Source of the DNA: Cytophagaceae bacterium
GTDB lineage: Bacteria; Bacteroidota; Bacteroidia; Cytophagales; Spirosomataceae
Length of the DNA: 61,501 nt
Reading direction: 5' to 3'
NCBI GenBank assembly: GCA_027488335.1
Contig: JAIYBU010000117.1
Coordinates: 1 to 61,501 of the forward strand
Positions 43,775-52,644 of the stretch are shown here, one piece after another (positions within the stretch are counted from its first letter, which is position 1; each line of letters starts with the position of its first letter). Position numbers and translations under genes: made by a program. Under the pieces are notes generated by a model, which was not told the DNA's origin, ran no database searches, and saw only the letters and a list, made by a program, of their open reading frames with translations.

Positions 43775-45178
43775 CTATGAAGCAATAAGTTCTTTTATGT
43801 CTCGGATTATCTTATCAGCAAGGTTTGAAGCGGTTGTTTCAAACTCTGACTCGGCATAAATTCGGATGATTGGCTCAGTGTTCGATTTACGCAAATGTAC
43901 CCATTCTTTGTCAAAGTTAATTTTTACACCATCTTCGGTATTGATTGGATACCGCTCATATTTAACCTTAATTTCATCCAATATTCCATCAACGTCTAAA
44001 TCAGTTGTAAGTTCAACTTTCTTTTTAGAAATATGATAGTTAGGGTAAGTATTACGCAAGAAACCTATTGGTTTATTAAATTTAGCTAAGTGGGTTAAAA
44101 ACAAAGCGATTCCGACCAACGCATCACGTCCGTAGTGGAATTCAGGATAAATGATTCCTCCGTTTCCTTCTCCGCCAATGATTGCTCCGACTTCTTTCAT
44201 TTTGGTTACAACATTTACCTCTCCAACTGCGGCCGAATGATAAGTTCCGCCTGCTTTTAAGGTTACATCTTTCAATGCTAAAGTCGAAGAAAGGTTAGAA
44301 ACTGTTGTTAAACTTTCTTTGTTTGGTGTGTTTTGTAAAATATAATCTGCTACTGCTACGAGCGTATATTCTTCACCGAATGGCTCTCCATCTTCATTAA
44401 TGAAGGCTAACCTATCAACGTCAGGGTCAATGACAATGCCTAAATCGTAACTTCCTTTGCGAAGTTCGCCCGAAATTTCTCTTAGGTTTTCGGGTAAAGG
44501 TTCAGGATTATGAGCAAAAATACCTGTTGGTTCGCAATTTATCTTCTTGATTTCGCTTATGCCCAAGGCTTCTAAAAGCATCGGAACAGCAATTCCACCC
44601 GAAGAATTTACGGCATCTACACAAATTTTGAAATTAGCTTTGGCAATGGCTTCTTTATCGACCAATGGCAATTCCAAAATCATGTCGATGTGTTTCTGTA
44701 AGTAAGTATCGTTGGTTTCAACTTTACCCAGATTCTTCACATCGGCATATTCGGCACTGTCGTTTTCGGCAATTGCTAATAGTGCCTCGCCATCTGCACC
44801 CGAAATAAACTCACCTTTTGAATTAAGCAATTTAAGGGCATTCCATTGGATTGGATTATGACTTGCAGTTAGAATAATTCCACCGAGAGCGTTTTCGAGA
44901 GGAACAGCGATTTCGACAGTTGGTGTTGTAGATAAGCCTAAATCAATTACATGAAAACCCATGCCTACGAGCGTAGCCGATACTAAATCGGATACCATTT
45001 TACCCGATAAACGAGCATCTCGACCGATTACAACACGAAGTGGTTTGTCAGAATTACTATTTTTTAGCCAAGAACCATAAGCAGCAGTAAATTTCACAAC
45101 ATCTAAGGGGGTCAAGGAATCGCCACTTTTTCCGCCAATAGTTCCTCGAATACCCGAAATTGATTTGATAAGCGTCAC
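43775..45178 (-). CDS. glmM: Phosphoglucosamine mutase (alpha-D-phosphohexomutase family)
   Basis: A 467-residue cytoplasmic enzyme that interconverts glucosamine 6- and 1-phosphate, feeding UDP-GlcNAc, peptidoglycan and LPS synthesis. It opens with SISGIRGTIGG. The phosphoserine loop is TASHNP (Ser106 from the chosen start), the metal loop is IDPDVDRLAF, the sugar loop is GGEGNGG and the phosphate loop is RKSNTEPIIRIY. The start is taken as GTG 45178 (VTLIKSISG): an upstream ATG at 45235 lies beyond the TATCTTTG promoter box at 45213-45220 and adds residues foreign to the family. In Bacteroidota the same fold may also act on mannose or glucose phosphates. Confidence 0.9.
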   Translation of the reverse strand: MTLIKSISGIRGTIGGKSGDSLTPLDVVKFTAAYGSWLKNSNSDKPLRVVIGRDARLSGKMVSDLVSATLVGMGFHVIDLGLSTTPTVEIAVPLENALGGIILTASHNPIQWNALKLLNSKGEFISGADGEALLAIAENDSAEYADVKNLGKVETNDTYLQKHIDMILELPLVDKEAIAKANFKICVDAVNSSGGIAVPMLLEALGISEIKKINCEPTGIFAHNPEPLPENLREISGELRKGSYDLGIVIDPDVDRLAFINEDGEPFGEEYTLVAVADYILQNTPNKESLTTVSNLSSTLALKDVTLKAGGTYHSAAVGEVNVVTKMKEVGAIIGGEGNGGIIYPEFHYGRDALVGIALFLTHLAKFNKPIGFLRNTYPNYHISKKKVELTTDLDVDGILDEIKVKYERYPINTEDGVKINFDKEWVHLRKSNTEPIIRIYAESEFETTASNLADKIIRDIKELIAS

Positions 45179-45212
45179 TTGTAAATAGAGTTTTTGGTTA
45201 CTTTTAATACTA

Positions 45213-45220
45213 CAAAGATA
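45213..45220 (-). promoter_or_regulatory. -7 promoter element of glmM
   Basis: TATCTTTG on the minus strand, an exact TAnnTTTG match, 34 bp before the GTG start. It places the transcript start inside the longer open frame, so the upstream ATG cannot be used from this promoter. Confidence 0.55.
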
Positions 45221-45378
45221 CGAAAAACATATCAAAGTTTTGGGCTAATTTATTATTTTAGTAAATAAATGATATGTGGATAGTATAATTTAGTGTAGTT
45301 ATTTGTGTTAGATAAATAAACTTTACGGTAAAGTAGTGTAATTTTACAAAAAGAGTGCTTTTGTAAAAAATTAAATTG

Positions 45379-45987
45379 ATGAAGATGCTGAGAAAATATA
45401 TTCAAGCAATAGTAGTAGTAGGAATTGTGGTGGTATCCATTTTTTTATGGGAAAAATTTAAAAATTTTAATCCGTTTACCATCAAAGATATTCAAACAAC
45501 CCACAACATGGTGTTGAAAGAAATGACGGTTTTGGGCAAATTAGAATTAGCGAATTTTGCTTTTAGAGATGTTGTCGAGCAAGAACTTGTCCGTGATTAC
45601 ATGCCTAATCCGAAAGCCATTTTGATTGTGCAGGGCGAAGCCATCGGGTGCATAGATTTAACTAAAATAAAAGCCGAAGATATAGTTACCAAAGATGATA
45701 CGCTGATTGTGCATCTGCCCGACCCTGAGCTTTGTAGTTATCGAATCGACCATAGCAAATCTAAGATTTATGACACCGAATATGCTTTTATGAATGAGCA
45801 AGCGTTGATGAATGAAGCTTACACGCGTGCCGAAGCAAAAATCAAGCAGTCGGCACTCGAAATGGGCATTCTGGAGCAAACCAAAAAGAATGCAGAATTG
45901 GTTTTAAAACCACTTTTAGAAAATATTTCGGGCAAAAAAGTGGTACTTCAATACGAAATGAAAGCTACTTTAGAGCGGTTGAAGTGA
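45379..45987 (+). CDS. DUF4230 family membrane-anchored protein
   Basis: A 202-residue protein with one N-terminal membrane helix (AIVVVGIVVVSIFLWEKF, about 9-26) and an extracytoplasmic domain with the DUF4230 pattern: TTHNMVLKEMTVLGKLELAN, ILIVQGEAIGCIDL, DTLIVHLPDPEL and a helical end (AYTRAEAKIKQSALEMG). The family is widespread and uncharacterised. The start is the ATG at 45379 (a TTG precedes it). It is a monocistron ended by the hairpin at 45997-46035. Confidence 0.85.
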   Translation: MKMLRKYIQAIVVVGIVVVSIFLWEKFKNFNPFTIKDIQTTHNMVLKEMTVLGKLELANFAFRDVVEQELVRDYMPNPKAILIVQGEAIGCIDLTKIKAEDIVTKDDTLIVHLPDPELCSYRIDHSKSKIYDTEYAFMNEQALMNEAYTRAEAKIKQSALEMGILEQTKKNAELVLKPLLENISGKKVVLQYEMKATLERLK

Positions 45988-45996
45988 GGGCGGTAA

Positions 45997-46035
45997 TTTG
46001 CGTAGGAACGTTCAATTTTGACGTTCCTACGCAAA
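45997..46035. terminator. Bidirectional terminator between DUF4230 and upp
   Basis: A perfect 15-bp stem, TTTGCGTAGGAACGT with ACGTTCCTACGCAAA, 9-nt loop, followed by CTTTTTC. It lies between the two convergent stop codons. Confidence 0.85.
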
Positions 46036-46041
46036 CTTTTT

Positions 46042-46686
46042 CTAAACTTTTCCTCCAAAAGCCAAATCACCTGCATCGCCTAATCCTGGAACAATGTATG
46101 ATTTTGAGTTCATTTCGGTGTCAATATCGCCCACCCAAAGGCGGCATTGTGGTAGGCGTGCTTGTATAAATCTCACACCACGCTGGCTCGCAATGGCCGA
46201 TACGATATGGGTTTTGGTAGGAATACCATAACGAAGCATCGCATGGTAGGCCTTTTCGATAGATTTTCCAGTAGCCAACATTGGGTCACTAATTATCAAT
46301 ACTTTACCGTGTATATCTGGACTCGTGATGTAATCCATTTCTATCTCAAATGCTTCTTTGTCGTCATGTTTACCTCTGTATGCTCCAATAAAAGCGTTTT
46401 CGGCCTTATCGAAATAATTGAGTAGTCCTTGATGCAAGGGTAAACCCGCCCGCAGAATCGTAACCAAAACTACCTCTTGCGAAATATGATAGGTTTTCTT
46501 GATACCGAGCTGTGTATTTACTTCTTGTTTCTGAAAACTTAACGTTTTTGAGATTTCGTAGGCAAAAATTTCACCTAAACGCTCTAAGTTTCGGCGAAAT
46601 CGCATTGAATCTTTTTGCGTCTGTTCGTCTCTTAATTCAGAAAGGAAGTGGTTGGCTAAGGAGTTATTTTCGGTTAAGACAAACAT
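46042..46686 (-). CDS. upp: Uracil phosphoribosyltransferase
   Basis: A 214-residue cytoplasmic salvage enzyme that makes UMP from uracil and PRPP. Landmarks are VTILRAGLPLHQGLL (about 72-86), the PRPP-binding loop ISDPMLATGKS and the C-terminal uracil-binding region YIVPGLGDAGDLAFGG. Length fits the family. The start is the ATG at 46686; the frame can be extended to a TTG at 46713, but homologues begin near MFVLTENN. It lies 80 bp after the Wzi/RemB-like gene on the same strand. Confidence 0.93.
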   Translation of the reverse strand: MFVLTENNSLANHFLSELRDEQTQKDSMRFRRNLERLGEIFAYEISKTLSFQKQEVNTQLGIKKTYHISQEVVLVTILRAGLPLHQGLLNYFDKAENAFIGAYRGKHDDKEAFEIEMDYITSPDIHGKVLIISDPMLATGKSIEKAYHAMLRYGIPTKTHIVSAIASQRGVRFIQARLPQCRLWVGDIDTEMNSKSYIVPGLGDAGDLAFGGKV

Positions 46687-46766
46687 GATTAATGGAGAAT
46701 GTATAATTGACAATGAATAACGGCAAATTGCGAAATATTATCTTAAAAAAGGTAATATTTAGGAAA

Positions 46767-48521
46767 CTAAAACAGAAACGGTCGTTGGCTTGTGTTCCAG
46801 CGGAGACCTACAGAAAAAATCATATTCTTTTTATCGTTTGCATCGCCCGATAGATTAATGTTTCGGTTTTGAACCTTCAAATCAGCAAATAAATTATGAG
46901 CCAACATATAAGATGCTCCAAATTGATAAAATTTTGTGTTCATGGAGCGACCTTGCCCTATTTCGTTGCCGTAGTCGGCAGGACGAGCAAAATTATAATT
47001 TCGTAGAATATTGCCACCCCAGTTAATAATATTTGAATCTTTTCCCTGCTGAGCAATCATTGCTGTTAGATTCAAAAACAAACGCTCCATCGGCTGGTAA
47101 CGTCCAATTAGTAAAAGTTCTTTAAAATTTGCTCCAAGCGGGTGAGCCAGTGGAAGATTATAATTGACATAATTACTGTAAGTCGAATTATGACTATACA
47201 TATACGGTCGAACTAAGTTATATTCTGCCTGAAAATCAAGGTTTTTTATTCCTAAAACATCAATGTATCGCCCTCCGATTTGTGCGGCGTATTTTTTTGC
47301 CCACCAACCATCTTTTTTGAAATATTCCACATTAAATTCATCTAAGACAAACTGCCCATAAAATGAAAAGTGACGCTTAAAGTTATACTTAAAATTTGCC
47401 CCCACAATCGAATTATCAACACTTCCGAGGTGCCCTTCGATAAAACGTAGAAATATTACTGGGTTTAAGTAATTAATATCGAAGCCAACTTGACGTTTAC
47501 CAAATACGATGCTCTCAAAGATACCAATATTAAGGTTTCGGCCGATATTTGCACTCAAATGATGTAACGAAAAGTATTTTGGTGGAAGCTGCTCCGTTCC
47601 ATCAACTGCTACTGAAACCTGTTTGTTTATCATCTGAGCAAACAAGTTCATGTATTGAAAACGCCCAACGTTTGTTGTAATTTTAAGGTGTAAATAAGGA
47701 GCCGAAAAATCAGATAAAATCATTGACCGAATGCCCGAACCAATAAAGTTTTTATCATGTCCAAACTGCATTTGTACACTTTTGAGAGCCTGAAATGTAA
47801 TATAACCTCTGGCCGAAAAGAAATCTGCCAAATATTTGCTCGAATCGGCACTCGGGATTTTTGTGAAACCTTCATAAGGGTTGGCATTGTATTCTCGGCC
47901 ATAAGCTCTTACATATTCAGGATAAATCATCTGATTTTCGGTAAACATCGAATAAAAACCCAGTTTTTTATTTAATGTGCCACGTAGTTCGATACCACGA
48001 GTATTGACATAAGGCGTTTTTGGAGTCTGGTTATCGTTAGCAAACGAAAACTGAAAAATTGGACTTACATGAAAATCGATGTCTTTGTTTTGGGTGCTAT
48101 AAAAGTCCGCTTTCTTTCTAAATAAGTGCGTCCATAATGGTTTTTGGCTATCGCTTCGCGGGAGCTTAGAATTATCGAGCCATTCCCAGCTATCGTTTTG
48201 TAAATATGCTAAATTAAAATGGTCAGTTTTAGAAAGTTTGGCTTGTTCATCGGTTTCTAAATCGACCAAAAATTTGACCAAATCTTTTCTTCTTACAGGT
48301 TTTATATTGGTATGAAGGCCCGATATGCTGCCACTTTTTATCTCGTAGCGTTCGATTAGATTCGAATAATCTTCGTTGAGTGGAGCAAAATTACTTTGAG
48401 CAAAACCGCTGAGTTGCCCTAAGAATAGAAGAAAAACCAAGATTTTAAATTGACGGAATCGAAGTAGGATATTTTGGTAGCCAATCGAAAATTTAAGATA
48501 TTTTAGAAAACACAATCCCAT
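46767..48521 (-). CDS. Outer-membrane beta-barrel protein, Wzi/RemB-like
   Basis: A 584-residue protein. A hydrophobic signal segment (FKILVFLLFLGQLSGFAQ) ends near residue 42 after an unusually long, basic N-terminal leader, so the true start could be internal. The mature part has an N-terminal alpha/beta region (VRRKDLVKFLVDLETDEQAK), then many amphipathic strands. MQFGHDKNFIGSGIRSMILS and SDFSAPYLHLKI correspond to the GxGxRSLxLSDxSxPxxxLK region of capsule-assembly Wzi and gliding protein RemB. It probably holds or assembles surface polysaccharide or acts in gliding. The choice between these roles is open. Confidence 0.7.
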   Translation of the reverse strand: MGLCFLKYLKFSIGYQNILLRFRQFKILVFLLFLGQLSGFAQSNFAPLNEDYSNLIERYEIKSGSISGLHTNIKPVRRKDLVKFLVDLETDEQAKLSKTDHFNLAYLQNDSWEWLDNSKLPRSDSQKPLWTHLFRKKADFYSTQNKDIDFHVSPIFQFSFANDNQTPKTPYVNTRGIELRGTLNKKLGFYSMFTENQMIYPEYVRAYGREYNANPYEGFTKIPSADSSKYLADFFSARGYITFQALKSVQMQFGHDKNFIGSGIRSMILSDFSAPYLHLKITTNVGRFQYMNLFAQMINKQVSVAVDGTEQLPPKYFSLHHLSANIGRNLNIGIFESIVFGKRQVGFDINYLNPVIFLRFIEGHLGSVDNSIVGANFKYNFKRHFSFYGQFVLDEFNVEYFKKDGWWAKKYAAQIGGRYIDVLGIKNLDFQAEYNLVRPYMYSHNSTYSNYVNYNLPLAHPLGANFKELLLIGRYQPMERLFLNLTAMIAQQGKDSNIINWGGNILRNYNFARPADYGNEIGQGRSMNTKFYQFGASYMLAHNLFADLKVQNRNINLSGDANDKKNMIFSVGLRWNTSQRPFLF

Positions 48522-48827
48522 TAAAATCTGTTATTTTTGGTAGAAGTAGTTTTTTCGTAAAGCTCCCTTTAAGTATTAAGTTGTGCGAAAATACAGATAA
48601 TTCCTCATTATATGTAAATCATCTGTTAGATTTGTAAATAAATTGAAATTATCTACCGTTTGACATATTCAGCGAATAAAGCGAAGGAAGGGTCGCACTC
48701 TCACTGACGAAGGTGACAAAGGAGTATTTTCATTCTGTTTTCTGACTATAAGTCGAAAAATATACTTTTTGTTATCCTATTCTTTTAACGACCTATTTTA
48801 ATGGTTTTTTAATCAATATTTCAAAAA
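48522..48827. other. Divergent promoter region between the Wzi/RemB-like gene and ispH
   Basis: 306 bp holding the promoters of both genes. No exact TAnnTTTG box with a proper -33 was found and no gene is seen. Confidence 0.45.
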
Positions 48828-50048
48828 ATGAAATCATTTGTCATCCCAGAGATTTATAAGAGTACTATCATCGGTAAAATCAAAGAGGCCCGTCGAGCAA
48901 AAGATAAACTAAAGAAAGATTTTACACCAACGGTGCTTGATTTTGGTTCGATTAAATTTCTGATTGCTCGTCATTTTGGCTTTTGCTACGGTGTAGAAAA
49001 TGCCGTCGAAATTGCCTACAAAACCATTGCAGAAAACCCCGATAAACGAATTTTTTTCTTGAGTGAAATGATTCACAACCCCGATGTAAATGCCGATTTG
49101 CTTTCGCAAGGAGTGAAGTTTTTGATGGATACAAAGGGAAATCAATTAATTGATTGGCAAGAACTCAAACCCGATGATGCCGTAGTTGTGCCTGCTTTCG
49201 GAACAACGATTGAGATTCAACAACAACTTTCTTCGCTCGGAATCGACCCTTACAAATATGATACGACTTGTCCCTTCGTAGAGAAAGTATGGAATCGTGC
49301 AGGGCAAATCGGCGAGCGTGGATACAGCATTGTGGTACACGGAAAACCCAACCACGAAGAAACCCGTGCCACTTTTTCGCACAGCAAGCAAAATGCTCCG
49401 ACAGTAGTCATAAACGACATAAAAGAGGCCGAACGTTTAGCCAAATACATCACTCGTGAACTTCCAAAAGAGCAATTCTATTCAGATTTTGCGGGACAAT
49501 ATTCTGACGGTTTCGACCCCGAACGAGATTTGGAACGAATTGGAGTGGTTAACCAAACCACAATGCTGGCTTCGGATACACAAGGAATTGCCGATTACTT
49601 AAAACAGATAATTATTGGGTATCATAAAGCCCAACCAGCCGAAGTTGAACGTTATTTTGCCAACACTCGTGATACACTTTGCTACGCTACCAACGATAAC
49701 CAAGAAGCAACCTATGCTTTGCTGCAAAATGAGGCAGATTTGGCCGTAGTTGTGGGCGGATACAATAGTTCAAATACTACGCATTTAGTGGAGCTTTGCG
49801 AGGCTAAACTAACCACATTTTTTATCCAGTCGCAAGAGAGTATCCTTGATAAAAATCTAATAAAACGTTATGATTTGCATCAAAAACAAGAAGTAATGGA
49901 CGATTTTTTAGCAGAAAAAGAAAAAACTACTATTATGCTCACCTGTGGAGCATCATGTCCTGATGCGGTGATGGAAGCAGTTTTATTGAAAATTTTATCA
50001 TTTTTTAACACTACAAAAAAAATAGATGAGCTTCTTTTGGCGTTATAA
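48828..50048 (+). CDS. ispH: 4-hydroxy-3-methylbut-2-enyl diphosphate reductase (plant/cyanobacterial-length type)
   Basis: A 406-residue iron-sulfur enzyme that makes IPP and DMAPP at the end of the MEP isoprenoid pathway. The three cluster cysteines are present: Cys53 in FGFCYGVENA, Cys148 in DTTCPFVEKVW and Cys285 in DTLCYATNDNQ. HNPDV, HGKPNHEET and VVNQTTMLAS line the substrate site, and a terminal CGASCPDAVME is conserved. At about 400 residues it belongs to the long class found in plants, cyanobacteria and many Bacteroidota, not the ~316-residue E. coli class. Confidence 0.95.
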   Translation: MKSFVIPEIYKSTIIGKIKEARRAKDKLKKDFTPTVLDFGSIKFLIARHFGFCYGVENAVEIAYKTIAENPDKRIFFLSEMIHNPDVNADLLSQGVKFLMDTKGNQLIDWQELKPDDAVVVPAFGTTIEIQQQLSSLGIDPYKYDTTCPFVEKVWNRAGQIGERGYSIVVHGKPNHEETRATFSHSKQNAPTVVINDIKEAERLAKYITRELPKEQFYSDFAGQYSDGFDPERDLERIGVVNQTTMLASDTQGIADYLKQIIIGYHKAQPAEVERYFANTRDTLCYATNDNQEATYALLQNEADLAVVVGGYNSSNTTHLVELCEAKLTTFFIQSQESILDKNLIKRYDLHQKQEVMDDFLAEKEKTTIMLTCGASCPDAVMEAVLLKILSFFNTTKKIDELLLAL

Positions 50049-50190
50049 ACATACAGCCAAAAGGTTAAAGGAAAGAATTAATTTATTAATAAAAATTTTC
50101 AATAATCTTAGGATAATACAATATTTTATTTATAAATTTACATTGAATTTTTTCATAACCCATCAGTTCATTATAAAAAGTAGATGTTCT

Positions 50191-50400
50191 ATGAAGATGA
50201 TTGAGTATGTAAAACTGATTTTAGAGAAAGTCAGTTTTGAGAGAGAACTGTTTGAAAAAGAATTAAAAAAAGGCCTTAAATTATTATCCTTCAAGGAAAT
50301 TCGAGAACTAAGGAAATGGTGCTACGAGCGTTTTGGAAGCATCTACCGAGGAATTCTTAATCGAACATTTCGTAAAACCCAAGTAACAGTTAGTGCTTAA
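50191..50400 (+). CDS. Small conserved alpha-helical protein
   Basis: A 69-residue, mostly helical and basic protein: MKMIEYVKLILEKVSFERE..., EIRELRKWCYERFG and IYRGILNRTFRK. The amphipathic helices and regular charge pattern look like a genuine small protein, and I recall similar ones in Cytophagales, with no known role. ATG 50191 (or 50197) is the likely start; a longer frame overlaps ispH and is low-complexity. It is ended by a good terminator, which supports real expression. Confidence 0.6.
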   Translation: MKMIEYVKLILEKVSFERELFEKELKKGLKLLSFKEIRELRKWCYERFGSIYRGILNRTFRKTQVTVSA

Positions 50401-50719
50401 ATAATGAAGCTCTTCGACTTAAATCGAAGGGCTTCTGTTTTTATTGATTGGTTGGAAACAAAATAAAGCAGAGTGAAAATCTCCCTGCTAATTCTTTGAT
50501 TACTAACCTAAACAAAACTATATGATGAATCTTTAAGATAATAGACTACTATGTAGTGCATTGTCAGTGGTTGACAAGTCAATAGTAAGGTAATTGAATA
50601 ATGGATTGTTCTTTAACTGTTTGAAAAATTGTCAGCTATATCTATCCAAATTCTCTATCACTAAAAAAACTTAAGCCTTACTTGTGTCTATTCTTAAATC
50701 TTGTAAATCGTGTTAAAAA
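50401..50719. other. Intergenic region after the small helical protein
   Basis: Contains the terminator at 50406-50435; the remaining 280 bp shows no gene or clear site. Confidence 0.5.
50406..50435 (+). terminator. Intrinsic terminator
   Basis: GAAGCTCTTCGA pairs with TCGAAGGGCTTC (one G-T pair), loop CTTAAA, followed by TGTTTTTATT. It begins 5 bp after the stop of the small helical protein gene. Confidence 0.8.
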
Positions 50720-50905
50720 TTAGGCGGCAATTGAGAAATTCTCGATAGAATTATCGAAAACTTCATCAAAATCATCACCCTCGAAGGCATCACCGTACAA
50801 ATCTTCGTCGGTGTCGTCATACAAACGCTCTTCGCTGAGGCCGTTTGTAGTTCTCACGGTATATTTCCAGTGAGCTTGGTTTAATCTGAATGTACGCTTA
50901 ATCAT
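50720..50905 (-). CDS. Small acidic protein
   Basis: A 61-residue open frame, basic at the start (MIKRTFRLNQAHWKYTVRTT) and strongly acidic later (YDDTDEDLYGDAFEGDDFDE). It has no family I recognise. A GACCTTTG promoter-like box lies 27 bp before the ATG, and the composition is not that of a shadow frame. Probably real, function unknown. Confidence 0.5.
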   Translation of the reverse strand: MIKRTFRLNQAHWKYTVRTTNGLSEERLYDDTDEDLYGDAFEGDDFDEVFDNSIENFSIAA

Positions 50906-50931
50906 TTATTTTATTTTAAATTTTACTGAGA

Positions 50932-50939
50932 CAAAGGTC
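50932..50939 (-). promoter_or_regulatory. Putative -7 element
   Basis: GACCTTTG on the minus strand, 27 bp before the ATG at 50905, the same octamer as at 147-154 and 16623-16630. Confidence 0.4.
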
Positions 50940-51074
50940 GTAATAGACTATGAACTAAAAATTGTGCCAATGTTAAGAAATCGTAAATATAAATTGATTG
51001 AAAGGTTACGAATAGCTATTTCAAACTTTACTTTTTCTTAATATTACGGTAAACTCTTCCTAACATCTGCATCC

Positions 51075-51082
51075 TTTCTTTG
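51075..51082 (+). promoter_or_regulatory. Putative -7 element
   Basis: TTTCTTTG (one mismatch to TAnnTTTG) ends 18 bp before the ATG at 51100. Confidence 0.35.
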
Positions 51083-51099
51083 TAAAAAAAACAACGGTA

Positions 51100-51480
51100 A
51101 TGCAAACAACGTTTCCTGCTCGTCAAAATCATTTTCAAAATATACTTACTTTATCCATTTTTATGCTCATAATCTGTTATTATGCTTTTAATGGTACGCC
51201 AAAAAGTGAGACATTTATGCCTGAAAATTCGCCCGAACAAAATAAAAATGTGGTGGTGGAAGCCAACATAAGTAAACTGCGTGCGGCGGTACTGATGGAT
51301 GCCGATATGGTTGAAATAAATGGAAGTTTATATGCTACCGAAAATGCTTTAGAAGATTTGGTCGGCTCTAAAAAAACAAAAGTAGCTATTCAGAAGATTC
51401 ATGAAAAACTACTTTTGGGCGATAAACAAAGTGCCGTTAGGCTAATTAATCAATTGTCTGCTTTACAATTCTTGAAGTAA
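51100..51480 (+). CDS. Small membrane-anchored or exported protein, unknown
   Basis: A 126-residue protein with a hydrophobic segment near the start (ILTLSIFMLIICYYAF, about 15-30), then a hydrophilic part ending in two helices (KTKVAIQKIHEKLLLGDKQS, AVRLINQLSALQFLK). It may be a membrane-anchored periplasmic protein. No family recognised. Its 3' end overlaps the convergent DinB gene by 35 bp. Confidence 0.55.
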   Translation: MQTTFPARQNHFQNILTLSIFMLIICYYAFNGTPKSETFMPENSPEQNKNVVVEANISKLRAAVLMDADMVEINGSLYATENALEDLVGSKKTKVAIQKIHEKLLLGDKQSAVRLINQLSALQFLK

Positions 51481-51958
51481 CCAAAAGTTGCCCCAGATGC
51501 CTTGTAGTGTGTTCGGCGGCATGAAAAAGTAGCCCAATGACAGTCGAAGGAATTTTTGCTCTCCCAACACCTCTGACTTCAGTTAAAGTAGTTTCTTCAG
51601 TGCTTTTTAGTTGATTAATGGCCTTTTCAACTTGTTGATTGAAGGCCTCAATGAGTTGCTCAACTTTTGTTTGAGCGTTTTCTACACCTTCGGCTTTTAG
51701 GGCGTGCATCTGAGTTTCGGTCAATGATTCGCCACGAGCATACGTAAATGTGCGGTCGAGTACACCCGTTAGGTGCTGCAAATGAAAAGCTACCGAAGCC
51801 ACGCCTATTGGGCGTTGCCAAAGTAAAGAATCAGGAAAATCAGTTAGGTATTCATGCAATTCTTCTTGAGCTTGCAAAAGTGCGTGAGCAACGGGCTGTA
51901 GGAGCGGAGGCACATCGGGCAGTGGCCCACGCAGCCATACTTCAAGTAGTTTCGACAT
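51446..51958 (-). CDS. DinB-family four-helix protein
   Basis: A 170-residue soluble protein of the DinB/YfiT metal-hydrolase fold. The conserved histidines are in FHLQHLTGVLDRTF (His59/His62) and HAAEHTTRHLGQL near the C-terminus, forming the divalent-metal triad. Members act as thiol S-transferases or have unknown roles. It follows the second DUF2490 gene by 9 bp, so it is probably the last gene of the minus-strand run starting near 55275. Confidence 0.85.
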   Translation of the reverse strand: MSKLLEVWLRGPLPDVPPLLQPVAHALLQAQEELHEYLTDFPDSLLWQRPIGVASVAFHLQHLTGVLDRTFTYARGESLTETQMHALKAEGVENAQTKVEQLIEAFNQQVEKAINQLKSTEETTLTEVRGVGRAKIPSTVIGLLFHAAEHTTRHLGQLLVTSRIVKQTID

Positions 51959-51967
51959 AATTGATTA

Positions 51968-52633
51968 TCAGGGTTTTATATCAAACTCGAAGCTTATACC
52001 TACTATTTGATTGGTATCGGGGTATTTTTTATTTACTTCGGGTTGCCAAATATAATACAAGGTTGCATATTTGTTTTTACTGTACTCGTATCTCAGACCA
52101 AGCGAATTTTGCCAAAAAGAAGTAGATAGACTTTCGCCTTGTTTGATTTTTAGAAAGGGTTCGGCGTAAGCGTAAGTGTCCAAGTGTTTATTGATTTTGT
52201 ATTTAAGACCTGTACGCAAACGAAGATAACTATCGCTATCGTTGAGGGTACTTTCATCATTGACAAAATATTGTTTCTGATACTGTACCATTGGGCGAGT
52301 GAAGAATGTAAAATCATTGACCTTAAATTGAGCATTCGTACCAAACAAAAATCGGTGATAATTATTGCCTTCTACCAATGCAAGCCGATAATTGGCTAAA
52401 ATTTTAATGTATTTATTGAGTTTTTTTTCGCCTTCTAAAAATAAATACGACCCCCGATAATGAGTAGCATTTTCGTTGAAACGAACACGATACCGACTGG
52501 ATACTTCCCAGCCTTTTCTTAGATTTAGTTTTACCGAAGCATCATACCAAGTCTGGAAATCGGTCGTTGATTTTTGAGCCGAAACAAGCAGAGAAATTCC
52601 GAAAAAAAGAAATAGTGTAAGGGAGTATCGCAT
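51968..52633 (-). CDS. DUF2490 outer-membrane barrel-like protein (copy 2)
   Basis: A 221-residue exported protein (signal ends LLVSAQK). DUF2490 pattern: DFQTWYDASVKLNLRKGW, the RYRVRFNENATHYRGSYLF strand pair, then alternating amphipathic strands to a final VGISFEFDI. Probably a 10-12-strand outer-membrane barrel. It is a paralogue of the upstream gene (52645-53304): both share RFNEN...YRGSY, FHRF-like turns and YYIWQPxVNKKYPDT. The two are 11 bp apart, a tandem duplication. Confidence 0.85.
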   Translation of the reverse strand: MRYSLTLFLFFGISLLVSAQKSTTDFQTWYDASVKLNLRKGWEVSSRYRVRFNENATHYRGSYLFLEGEKKLNKYIKILANYRLALVEGNNYHRFLFGTNAQFKVNDFTFFTRPMVQYQKQYFVNDESTLNDSDSYLRLRTGLKYKINKHLDTYAYAEPFLKIKQGESLSTSFWQNSLGLRYEYSKNKYATLYYIWQPEVNKKYPDTNQIVGISFEFDIKP

Positions 52634-52644
52634 AAAAATAGGTT

